A DNA stretch of 47,267 nt from Gamsiella multidivaricata (taxonomy: Eukaryota; Mortierellomycota; Mortierellomycetes; Mortierellales; Mortierellaceae). Within the stretch, counting starts at the first letter, position 1, and every line of letters begins with the position of its first letter. Location of the stretch: contig NW_026251852.1 in the NCBI RefSeq assembly GCF_025024155.1, positions 1 to 47,267 on the forward strand, given 5' to 3'. The position numbers and the translations under genes are program-made. The notes beneath the pieces were generated by a model that was not told the origin of the DNA, made no database searches, and saw only the letters and a program-made list of their open reading frames with translations. This document shows, piece by piece, positions 23,941-35,057 of this stretch.

Positions 23941-26900
23941 ATGTCCACTCACAGCTCACCCAGTCACATCGACCCTCATGCCCTCGACTCCCTCCTCCAA
24001 AGCACCCTCGAACTCCATCATCACCGAACCCAATGGGAGAACACTATTAACGATACCACGTCTAGTAATGCCTATGCTAATGATATTAATCAACACATCC
24101 GACCTCCCCTGGGACATCCAGCAGCAGCATCTTCTGAGTCTAATCCACATCCAGCATTCAAACTCGGGCCCAGTGCCTTGCAATTAGACAACCTTGATCG
24201 GCTGCCTTCACGACCACAAAGATCTCCCTGTTACTCCATGCCAAGAACGCGCCAATCCACCATGGAACTGAATCTCAGCAACAACCTCTGCGTCTCCTCC
24301 ACATCTTCCTCATCGGCGTCTGGCAGTCTCCATGGAACAGAAACACCTTTGACCTGCTCCACAATAGCTTCGCCCACGCGATCTAATGCACCTGACTATA
24401 CCTCTTCTGCACCTCTTCGGTACGTCTCCGATTCACCCCCGCCATCATCCTCCGCCCCGCTTCATGGATCGTCTCACTCTCGATACTCCACACCCCCTCG
24501 CTCGAATTCGACTTCGCCTACCAGCACAACCGCTCCAACCAGTCCACTCAAAAAGGCCTTTTCATCACCCCGGAATCACCAGTATGACCCTTCCGTCGAA
24601 ACGAACACCTTCTCTTCTTTTTACAGCCGTCCTGGTCTAGGCTCAAAGGACCAGCACGGACTGCAGCGGGAACAATTTCAGAATGAGCAAATAATTCTCG
24701 GTCAGTCGCACCGACCGCCGCGCACGGAGCCAACTTGGCCGCCCAGAAGTAGCTCACAACTCAGAAACAGTCCTTCACGCTCGCTTTCCTGCCTAATCTC
24801 CCAGACTGAGACACACAGCTCATCCCCAGGCTCACCTCGATCGCCTACACAACTGAATCGCCCGTATAAACTCTACCATCAAATTAGTCAGCCCCTGTAT
24901 CCTTCGCGTATTATGCCCTCCCCGGCAAGAACTGCGAGCAGCGATCTCAGCACTGCTTTCGATACTCCTCATGCTCCCATGGAGCACAATAATTTGCTCA
25001 AAAACCGGCTCCTCGGGAGCAAGCATCTTCCCAGTAGTCACTCAAATGGACCAATCGTACCGAAAATAGACACCAACTCCGTGATCACAATCCATGTACG
25101 TTACGTGCCCAAGGACCTCTGGGTCCAGGTCGACCTTCCTCGGGATATCCCCGTGCACAGGGCACGCGACCTGATTCTGGCAAAGTGCAAATTGACCTCG
25201 TTGCCGCCCCAGGCTCCATCGTCCCCCACGACAATGTCAGGGCCGGCTTTGGCTGAGTCCAGGATGGGTAGCGATAGTACCCTTGCGCTCAACATAGACA
25301 AAGCGTCACTAAATACGGAACGCGGCAGGCATGGACCATCGCCGCAGGAGTATCTCACAGCCGGGAGCTCAGTATCGGATGGAATGAGCACTCGGACACT
25401 GCACACGAACGGTAGCTCAACACCTCCGCGAAGCCGTCAGTCAAGTCTCTGCAGCTATGAGGACGAGAGCCTGAACGACCAGGATAGCATTAACGATGAG
25501 GATGCAGAGCTCCAGGCGGAAGAACTGATAGCGGACGACATGTTTCCTCAGTCTCCGCCTTCGTGTACCTCTTTTAGGAATACTGGGTTTTCGGACTCGT
25601 TGCTTCAGGGACTTCAAGGGGCCGGCACTATTTCTCCGGGACTAAGGCAGGAGAGTTTGAAGATTCATTCGTCTAAAGCCCAGCACCTGTCGCACCTTCG
25701 CAGCAGTAGCAGTAGCAGCGCCTACAGCAGCAAGACCAGCGAGGAACACGCGGTGTTGAGCCAGCAGCAGTTACAACGGCTGATTTCGTACTCTTTGCTA
25801 CACAAGAATGATGGAAATATGTCTGGGAGCGACAGAGGTAGCAGGGACGGATCCTCGACGAGTCGGTTCAGCGGAACTACTGTGTGGAGTCAGTACAGGA
25901 GCCGACAGAGCAGCACAAGTGCACGACATATGGCGCGCGAGGTCCTGGATCATGGCGGCGTGCTCGCAGACTGTTTGGGTGAAGAGGCTGCGCCCAAGAC
26001 GGAGACAAGGAAGTCAGAGTGCTCGGCCTGGAAGGCCTGCTTTGGGCTTTTTTGGTTGGAAGCCGTAAGTGTTTTTTTTTAACTATTATTACGATCACTC
26101 TCTATTGTGGAGGGTGGAAGGCTGAGGACCAAGGAATGGCTCAATTTTTTTTGTCCGCGCTAACATGGCAAGTTTCTAAAAAAAATTGATGCGGTTATCG
26201 CTCGATAGGGCCACTGGCTGGACGACTCTAGGCTTACTAGTTCATATCATTTGCAGCCCCACTGTCTCCTGGAGCTGCAACTGCGCAATAACTACATCCA
26301 ACTGCCGCCTCCAGGTACCACTCTGAGTTATTACGACCATTATGCAGAGGGTGTCCTGTACAAGATGTCGAAAAAGAACCGGCCAGTGAGTAGGTTGACC
26401 AGCAACGGGATGAAAGACTGCACAGGCATCTGGAAGGAACGATGGGTCGTTCTTCAGGGCACCAACCTGTTGATATACCACAAGTGCAAGGTATGTGGAC
26501 ATATCTCTTTTTTCTTTTCTTTTTTTCATGAGGGCTCTTGTTCGCTGCAAAAAAAAAAAAAAAAAAAAAAAACTTAGTGGTTATCTATTTGCTGATGATA
26601 GGACACGGTAAAAAAATCGATCGAGCTACATGCGCCCTTGACGGTGGACACCATCGTCATTCCACAGAACTCTCAGAACAGCTTCAGGTTATCGTCCTCG
26701 ATCGTGCCCATGTCATCGACCATGATCACCTTGACCATTTCCCCGGACCCGAATGTGCCCAAAGTGTCCTTCCGGGCCACTAGTGAAAGTGTAAGGACCA
26801 AAAATCTCTAGTTGTCTCCTGTAGAACATATCAGTGAATCGAAGATACTTTATTTTTTTTTTTTTCTTTGTATTTACGTGCGTTACTTTTGCTGCGGGCA

Positions 26901-29900
26901 AAACATTTTATTTTATTTTTTTCGTGTGTGTGTATATAGGAACTGAATAACTGGGTCAGGATCTTCAACTCTCTGAACTGCACGCAGTCGCAGGGTTTAC
27001 CTCCACCATTCGATCCGGCAGCATTGGTATCACTTATAGCCCCGCCGATCTTCCTACCACCTCCACTGCCTCCACTTCCGTTGATGCCCCCTCCAACAGA
27101 TGTGGACACCGCAGCCATGTTGACCAAGAAGCGAAGTCGTCACAACTCCTATACTTCAACGAACACGGGGGCCACAGGAAGGTTCGGTCTTTGGGGAGAG
27201 CGGAAGCGAAGTCATACGGTCCAGGATGTCGCGACTCTGCCAGCCATTGACCCTGTTCTGATATGGAACGTGGCGGCGGCCCTGTCCAATTTTCATCAGA
27301 ATACGGATGGGGACGGCGATAATAACGGTGTGTGGAGCAATAGCATGAGCCGCAGTGGAAGTATTCGCCGCGATGGGCAGGTCGTGCCTAAGAAGAGTCT
27401 GACGAGGAAATTGAGTCAAGAGTGGGCAGTTGTGGACTCTGTCTTGGGTGACAGGGATCTGCATCAGCTGCAGCACAGTCCTTTATCGAGACAAGCTTCT
27501 TTGACGAGGCATAATGGGTATAACAATCGTATCCAGCAAGAGGAGCGCAGGATGAGGTCGGCTACAGAACCGGGACTGATATTTTGGAATGGGGGATCGA
27601 ACTCGCAGCGTGGGTCTAGGCAGCTGCTTCGGGAGCATATCGAGCGGTCTAGGGGTAAAGGATTGGGAAAGCCCTTGTGTTGTGCTCGCAAAAAAATTTG
27701 TCCATGCGGAGTTGGTTTTTCTGACCGAAAACAACGATTTCTTTTGAATGTCCCGTGGAATTCAATAGCTTCCACACCAGACCCGTTATCGAATATCACC
27801 AGGATCACCGAAGACGAGCCTCGAAAGGAGAGCAAAACAGAATCTCCACAAGATTTTGCTTCTCGAGCGCTTCTGAGGGCTTCATGTGCAGGATCATCGT
27901 GTCCGCCGACATATTCGGGATATATCTGGCTCTACATCTCCAACAGCACTGCTGCTGGCTCTGTAAAAGGTGACGATCAGGAGGACATAAGTGTGTCTGG
28001 ATGCAGCAAACCCAAGTCGATGTCGTCGTCGGCAACGATGACTTTTTCCTCGGGAAAGAAAGCGGCAAATATTCCGATCAAGAAAGCGTCAGGGCGCTAT
28101 GTGAAATGTTTTATGACAATTAATGAACGGGGACAGCTCCACTGGGTAGAGGTTAGGGAGGAACTGCAGCGACAGCAGGGTATTGAGACGCAGGATGAAG
28201 ATGAGGATCAAGTTGTAAACCCTTGCTATGGTCTCCAGCTGAAGCCGTCAGGAACAGTATTGCATGCAGGAAAATACGCTTCAGCAGGAGTTGATGAGGG
28301 AGTGAAATGTTCAGGAAAAAGCCAGGAAATAGCAGAGAGGCCAGCTCTTATGGAGAGGGAGAAAGCGCCGGTGGTGCAAGTGTCCATGGCCCACAAGTTG
28401 CGTCTTCATTTCTTCTGTATCAAAATCTCGCTGTCTTCGCTGGCTGAGGTCATGATCGAGTTGATGACCGAGACAACCGAGTCCAGCTCTTCGATATTGT
28501 CGTCTTCGTCTTCGGGTGTCACTGTTCCGGACAGACCGTCTTCTACTCTTCCTTCGCTGACCAAGAAATCGCCCTTGCGGATGCTTAACCGGTTCTCAGC
28601 TCCGTTGACGCGCAAGACTTCGACGTCGTCTTCGAATTCCCCGCTGGCGCCAATGCGGAGTGTGTCATTGACGAAATCGAGGACGAGGACGATGACGATG
28701 ACTGAAAGTCAGGGGTCATTGAAGAAAAACAACGAGGCGATGTGGCCGTCGATGCATCCCCTATGCCATGAGCGACAGCAGCTGCAGCAACAGCTGCAGT
28801 TTCATCCAGGGGTATTGTTGGCGCAAAAGGAATGGAATGGAGCTTCGAAGACGCAGTCGGTGCCACCGTCGGCTAAGAAGTCAGCAATAGCAATGGGAAC
28901 GAGAGGACATGAAGTGACCGATGTAGGTGGCGAAGAGTCATCAGAGAAGGTTGTGCGGAGTGTTTTGAAAAAGACGCAGAGCCTTTTTGTGGAGAACAGA
29001 AGCAGGACGCATTCTGCACCGCCTGGGACAATGTTTTCGCCAATGTCGGATGCTACAAGTATGGCGGCTGTAGGAGATATTGGTAGCGAAGGGAAGGCGA
29101 GGGATGTGGATAGAGTAGTGGGGAGGATGAGGAGGAGGATGATGGGGACATTGTACTTGCCAGAGGAGGAGGAGGATAAGAAGGAGGATGATGATAACAC
29201 CAAAGAGACGGAGAAGGAAAGAGAGACGGTCGAAGCCGCATCGAATGTGGTGGTATTGGCCAATGATCTGCAGAAGGCCATGAAGAGACGTACTATGAAT
29301 GCGCCTGTGGATTTGTCGCTGTGGAAGGAGGAGGATCCAGAGGACTTGGAGCGAGGAGATGATAGGAAGCAGAGGAATAAGATGTCATTGCAGGAGATTA
29401 CGGCCAAGAAGCGAGCGTCTTCGCAGCAACTGAGGGATCTGGCGAATGTGGCAGCGGCGCGGTCGAAGCTCGTTGGGGAGTTGGGTACCCTGGAAGAAGG
29501 ACAACAGCAGGGAGTTCCTGAGCAGAACAGAGTCTCACCCGGAAGCGAGAACACAGCAGGATGCAAAGTAGAGGTTCAGGGTCAGAGTCGAGTTACGGAG
29601 GTTGCGGCGACGTTGAAGGTGCTAATGGGATGTCCATTCTTGGAGCAGAGTGAAGAAAAGGATGCGGAGGGGCGGGAGTATGTCAGTTTGAAGGGATACA
29701 CGGAAACAGAGGATGAGTGGAAAATGCTCCAGAGTGCATTGGAGCTGTTCCTTGGTAATTTCACGTACTTTGATGCATACCACGCTGGATCCTGACCAAA
29801 ATCTAGCTGTCCTTGAAGTTTTGAGAGGAGTAGCTAACCTTTTTTTTTTTTCTTGGTTGTTATTAGAGGGCCCGATTAAGGACCAGAAATCAGCATTTCC

Positions 29901-30270
29901 ACCAAAGGACACATTGATTCCTTCGTACCACGCGCCGCGATTACCAGAGGTGCGATTATCAGAAAAGGCGCAGAATTTTCTTAAGGCGCGGGATTGTGCA
30001 GCAGAAGTAGCGGTGGCGACGGCGGATACAGCGCATATGAGTCCCCAGATAAATAACTCGGGGTTGAACCGGACGAATACGACCACGGGTTTGAGGCGAA
30101 CCAATACGAGCACGGGTACGCGTACGAGTATGAGCGTCGGGAGCCGTGGACAAACCGGGGGACAGGGTGCGAGTGTGATGAGTAGGCACAGGAGCTTGAC
30201 GAGCTCAGGGTCCGTGAGCTTAAGTTGGCATTCCGCGCCGATTGCGGCACGACCGTGGATGGCTGTTTGA
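23941..30270 (+). CDS. Large RA/ubiquitin-like plus PH domain adaptor protein
   Basis: Five exons: 23941-26064, 26209-26490, 26602-26790, 26940-29754 and 29867-30270; 1937 residues. Residues 1-375 are Ser/Pro-rich. A ubiquitin-like or Ras-association fold seems to begin at about 380 (ITIHVRYVPKDLWVQVDLPR). After a roughly 280-residue Ser-rich insertion it finishes at 709-735 (GHWLDDSRLTSSYHLQPHCL). A PH domain follows directly (about 754-878: GVLYKMSKKNRP, GIWKERWVVLQGTNLLIYHK, ELNNWVRIFNSLN), so membrane or phosphoinositide recruitment is likely. A possible second, split PH-like fold spans about 1191-1370 (SGYIWLYI, YVKCFMTINERGQLHWVEV) and 1762-1805 (DEWKMLQSALELFL). RA followed by PH resembles the RIAM/Grb7 plan; this is an architectural likeness only. 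The junctions are all phase-consistent. Confidence 0.8.
26549..26572 (+). repeat. A run of 24 inside an intron
   Basis: An uninterrupted adenine run sits in the second intron of the adaptor gene, between donor GTATGT (26491) and acceptor AG (26600-26601). It is one of several 18-28-base homopolymers in this window. Confidence 0.85.
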
Positions 30271-30283
30271 TATTATCACCAGT

Positions 30284-30289
30284 AATAAA
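30284..30289 (+). terminator. Poly(A) signal AATAAA
   Basis: AATAAA lies 14 bases after the stop codon of the RA/PH adaptor gene, which suits the 3' end of its transcript. Confidence 0.45.
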
Positions 30290-31962
30290 GATGCTCTGAG
30301 AGCAATCTAGAAAGCAATGTGGAGAAAAGTGCGATACCGGCAAACATGCCTTGAACAATAGTATGGCAAATCAAAGGGAATTGAAAATGCCAGCCTTCCA
30401 ATAAAGGATCTCTGTCATACGGCCACACATCTTTAAACTAAAGCTATATTGTAGATACAAACGCATTATCTGTCATGAGCAGCCAAAACCATGGCCCATG
30501 GTCGCAACACAGCAAATAATCAAAGGACTGTTGCCCGCCTTCTTCCTCTCCCTCGAACAGCTCGACCGTTGTTCTTGGTCTGAAAGCTGCTCTGATATTC
30601 TAGCCCACACACGAAGTGCGTTTCCGCAATTGGTTCCTTTGTCCGATCTTTTGTGCCGGAACAGAGAGAAAAGGAAAAGACAAAAAGAACAATGGAAAGA
30701 AAGAACAGTGAAAAAATAACAAACAAAAAGAAAAACGAGGCGCATAAGAAAGAGCATCTAGGCGTTTTCATGTTTGTGAAAGTGTAGATCCTAATCTTCG
30801 CTTCCCTGCAAGTGATATGGAGGCCAAAAAGAGCGGCATGCAACACTCCTATGCTCTGATCTGGTGAGGCTGCGCTGCAGGGCTCACTTTGAGGTCTACA
30901 GTTATCCTCCCTCGGGTAGGTCCAATCCAGCACAATGGAGTATGCATGCAGTATGCTCAGATGACGCGATGTGTGGGATGTTGCTTACTCGTTTGCAAGG
31001 CTACTCTACCCGCTTGGACTGGAAGATCCTTATTGCCATCATTTCAGCTTGCATCCCTTCATTGGTTCCAATCTTAGATGCAGGGGGAAAGAGGCCCGAA
31101 CAAACAGCAGCTCGCCATTTGCGATCCTCCTATGGCCCTGGAAAAAAAAACCTGCAGAGGAAAATGCTTAAACAGAATACGCGTCACCGGAAGACAGAAA
31201 GGATCAGGCCAGCTGACTCTATTCCCATTTATGCACCAGACATGAGCACACGGCGTACATGAGTGCAGGGTTTGACGCTCTGACATGTGCTGGCTGCATC
31301 CCCTATCACCTCGTAACCACATGCTGGCACTGCTTAGGCCCAACCCACAGATAAATGACCCTCGAAGTGTCCCCATGTGTTCGGCTGAGGGTTCTCCGCG
31401 CGATTGTGATTAGCACTCTCACGTTGCCTTTACCAAGCCGCTTAGTGAGAGAGGGAATAAGAGCGTGGGATACCTGCAGGGTTTGACACCGACTTCAGAC
31501 ACAGCCACCCCAGCGTGCACGTGCCCCAAATCTTTGTTGACCACACAGCTCTTTTTTCTTTCTCTTCTCTTTCTTTCTCTTTTCTTCTCTTTTCTTCTCC
31601 ACTCCTCACTCCTCACTCCTTCCGCTCTCCCTTCTGCACCCTTCACTCTCTTCTGCACCCCTTCACTCCCTTCTGCATTCTTCTCTCTCTTCTGCACTCT
31701 TCACTGTCTTGCGCGCAGCGGACAAGACCACCACGGTAAGTAGACCAGCGCGGTAAGCAAACAGAGCTACAAAGCTCCTCCTCTTTTCCTTCCCTGCCAG
31801 CTGGCAGCACATTCAAAGCCACAGCCACAGCCACAGCCACTCTTGCTACCACTGTACCCGCTGCACCCACTTCTGCTGCCACTGCACCTCCTGACACACA
31901 CTCCACCTTTGCTTCTCGTCCACTGACCACTTGGCCTTGCTCGGTCATACCCTACCCTGCCC

Positions 31963-31998
31963 TTCCTCTCCTTCCTCTCCTTCCTCTCCTTCCTCTCC
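31963..31998 (+). repeat. Tandem 9-mer TTCCTCTCC, four copies
   Basis: Four perfect head-to-tail units of TTCCTCTCC, immediately upstream of a short ATG exon-like sequence at 32049. Pyrimidine tracts of this kind are typical of fungal 5' leaders. Confidence 0.85.
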
Positions 31999-33017
31999 TT
32001 CCTTTTGTTCCTTGACAGAGCAGCACTTCTCTCGTCTCTACTCCCACAATGGACCCTCACAAGGTAGGCAAGACGCGTCCACTCTACCTTCCCTTGCACA
32101 CAACCCACTCCCCGCTCACTTGTTGAGCTTTGTCATTAAGGCGGGGGACCCCAGAGCACCTTTATTCCACCCCTTTTCACGTTTATACGTGGGTGTGCTT
32201 TATAAATGCATAGAGTATGGCAGCTAGTATCAGTGCCATTTCGTGTGTGTCGGTTTGAAGAAGATTTGCTGCAGCACAACGGCAGCCAGGCGCAGTGCGA
32301 CGGGTCCTACCACTGAACTACATGTGGATTCCTCACGCTGTGGAGGATGAAGCATTAGGCATGTCGCACATCATTTAATGTGTGCGGGGTGAGGGTAGGG
32401 CCTTAGAGCCACGATCCAACAATGACCCCCCGAGTGCTCCATTTAGTGACACAACGACACACGCCCACTCTGGTAATGCACTACCCCTTGTTGCTTCATG
32501 TACAGCATGCAAGCGCACCACTCCTTCTGCTCATGAGCATAGTGTGCTGGGGTCCTCTTTTGAGCCCATACGGCGCAGCACACTGGGTAGATGGCAAACG
32601 CAATACCGTTTGGGATATTTCACAGCGAGCAGCATCCTATATTTGCACAATTTCCTACACTGTTGTTCTTCTTTCCGTTTCCACATCATGTTCTTGTGTG
32701 CTCCTTGAGCGCCAAGATGGAGATACGGATGTTTGAAACCGGATGGGTAGCTCGCTGTCCTTTTCTATGTAGTTTGTTTTTCTTGTTTCTCTCTGTTCTG
32801 CTGGTTCTCAGTTCCCCAAGGCAAAACAAGAGGGATGGGTTGTGGAAGTTGGCATGTCTTCACAAGCTGTGTGATGTTGACAAGTTGCGTCTGCAGAGCT
32901 AACAAATTCTTTCCTCTTTTGCATGTTCTCTCTCTTTATGGTTGCAAACACAACACCGCGAGCACGATGCGCACCGAACCGCGTCGGATGAAAGTATGAC
33001 GACACCAAAATGGAGTT

Positions 33018-33070
33018 GGGATGGCACTGGGATGGCACTGGAACGGCACTGGAACGGCACTGGAACGGCA
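33018..33070 (+). repeat. Tandem 11-mer (GGRAYGGCACT), almost five copies
   Basis: Two units of GGGATGGCACT are followed by two of GGAACGGCACT and a partial fifth. This is a minisatellite outside any recognised gene. Confidence 0.85.
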
Positions 33071-33268
33071 GCGGGACGCGCTCAGGGCGATCGAGCAGGG
33101 TGATCGAGCAGAGTAGGGCGAATGAACAATACAGTCGAGTAAGGACGACCTTGAATGCAATAAACAATCATATCACACATAATATCACACATAACAAGTG
33201 TACAGATACCAGCAGTGCTAACGAAAGTGATGTGGAGCTTGTTGCTTTGGACGCCTCGCCATGTTGTT

Positions 33269-33368
33269 TCTTTCGTCTTTGTCTTTGTTTTTGTCTTCGT
33301 CGTTGTCTTCGTCTTCGTCTTTGTTCTCGTCTTTGTTTTCGTCTTTGTTTTCATCTTTGTTTTCGTTT
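33269..33368 (+). repeat. TTYGTC/TTTGTT hexamer-like microsatellite
   Basis: About 100 bases made of TTCGTC, TTTGTC and TTTGTT units. On the minus strand it reads as Lys-Thr repeats, which creates a spurious open frame. Confidence 0.8.
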
Positions 33369-33772
33369 CCTTTCTCTTTTTTTTCTTTTATTTTCATATC
33401 GCGAAAGCAGCTGCTACGAGCAGCATCTCATGGTCCTGCAGTCTAGCATGGCCTAGCATGGGAATGCTCCTCCGCTCTTTTCATCACAGCTTTCCCTAGA
33501 ACACAGATATCGCTCTGAAAAAGTCTTCTACTTCTCTCTTCACCCTAGACTCGCATGCCATGGCTTGCTTCAGCCATCAGCTGCTATACTCGCACTTATC
33601 CAATATATGTGTAGTATCACAGTGCCCTCAGTTTTTCTCATCAAGGTTGACGCGCCTTTGCCAATTTGACGCATCAACGTGCGCCCTGTGCATTGTCAAG
33701 CGCAATTTTTCATTCATTTATAGCATCCGCGCACTCCCTTCTTGATGAATGAACAGGCAAAAGACTGAGTGA

Positions 33773-33926
33773 ATGTCAGCCGATGCCTACTTCGGAGAGT
33801 GCAGCGCCGACGATCCAAACACGAAGGCTCTAGCGTAGAACAATGTGGTGTACCAGGAGGAGGACGGAAACATGGGAGCGATGGCCTTTGGTCCGGACTT
33901 CCAGGACTTCACTAACACAGAGAAAG
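33773..33926 (+). pseudogene. Possible exon remnant with an in-frame stop
   Basis: From an ATG at 33773 a protein-like frame reads MSADAYFGECSADDPNTKAL. It then meets TAG at 33836-33838 and continues with NNVVYQEEDGNMGAMAFGPD to a plausible donor (G|GTGAGG at 33927). I do not recognise the family. The frame after the stop looks coding, so this may be a decayed first exon. No downstream exon was identified. It could also be chance. Confidence 0.25.
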
Positions 33927-34599
33927 GTGAGGCAGCACGAAATCATCGTCCTCTTAGTTCTGTGAACAGATGAAAACATTACTATTATCCCCCCTGTAAT
34001 CGAAAGACCTCGCTTTCAAGGGCGACTAGGCCACTCCATGAAAAAAAAAAAAAAAAAAAAAAACCCCCTGCTTGCGCACGCTTTTAAGGGTCCCATAGTA
34101 GTCTACATGGGCCTATGAGGATCTTTCTCTTGATGTGGTTTGGGACGATACTTTTTGCACAGTGGATAGATCGAAAGAAGCCATAGCTTCTTTTTTTTCA
34201 CTTCGATAGTTTTACTCTCTGGATGCACCAGCGATGGATAATCAGCCACAGGGTTCTGATTGTGGTGCCGAGGTCAGTTTCTGTCCTCGTCTGGAGCGGT
34301 ATACTCATTCTATGCAGGAGTTGGATATCGGTGGTGGTGTGAAGAAGACGAAATGAGCTTGGACGATCCTACAGAATCTCATCATCAAGACCCTGTAGCC
34401 TTGATATCAAAAGAGAAAAGAAAAAAACATCCAGTCGTGGAAGGAAGAAAGGACTGGAGTTCGAAAAACTTGTCCGGAGATCTGGGTTTGGGCGCCAATT
34501 CCGAGGTGATATAGTAGCTACGCCGGTACTTTCTTCTTTTTCTGTATCGAAACCAAATTCAAATACTGTGATATATCGCTAGAACCCCCCCTCCCCCCC

Positions 34600-34630
<31 letters not shown>

Positions 34631-35057
34631 CGAAATGTATCAGTTCGAAAACGGGTCGCCGAAATCAAGGCCGACATATTTTTTGCTATGAGTGCGTGGG
34701 CGTACTTGGCTCCGATTCTCCTTCGTATCCAAAGAAGGATAGCTGTTATTGTTTGTCATATGCCTATCACATTGATAGTAATTTCATCCGCAAACAAGAG
34801 ATCCGTTGACCGTAGGTCGCGATCAAACAGACCGCATGTTTAAGTTGGCATCGCTAGTGCTCGGCATGTTTATTATAATATATAAAGGAAATGTCTGCAT
34901 ATGTAATATGTAATATGTAATAGATGTCGGTCTTTCCATTTCGAACTGGTTTGTTCGCCTGTCTTGTCCATCCGATAGATCTTTTAACATGAATTGTTTA
35001 CAATCATCGTAATGCGAGGATATTCTGGGCGGTGAAATGCCATCCTGCCATTTGCAT
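33927..35057. other. Gap with A runs upstream of the monooxygenase cluster
   Basis: Contains A runs at 34041-34063 (23) and 34600-34627 (28), a C-rich stretch just before the second run, and an ATATGTAATATGTAATATG repeat near 34899-34921 in the 3' flank of FMO1. A short frame from the ATG at 34232 (MDNQPQGSDCGAEVSFCPRL) ends at 34353 and has no recognised family. No gene is supported. Confidence 0.4.

Larger units (their letters stand above)
30290..33772. other. 3.5-kb gene-poor region with low-complexity repeats
   Basis: No gene is firmly supported. There are CT-rich leader-like blocks at 31550-31720 and 31950-32040. Exon-like ends with donor sites follow at 31738 (GTAAGT) and 32063 (after ATGGACCCTCACAAG). 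Tandem repeats occur at 31963-31998, 33018-33070 and about 33269-33368. Open frames at 30864-31262, 32422-32736 and 33010-33456 have biased composition and no recognised motifs. One possibility is a gene with short 5' exons whose coding body I could not find. Confidence 0.45.

Noticed and set aside
28802..29566. 254-codon minus-strand frame
   Set aside because: It is fully inside the long plus-strand exon of the adaptor protein, is Ser-rich and has no motif.
32422..32736. Plus-strand open frame of 104 codons
   Set aside because: It has no motif, and the only splice pair that would support it leaves an intron of about 36 bp, too short for this genome's pattern.
33082..33354. Minus-strand open frame of Lys-Thr repeats
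   Set aside because: It is made by the TTYGTC microsatellite and has no other protein-like content.
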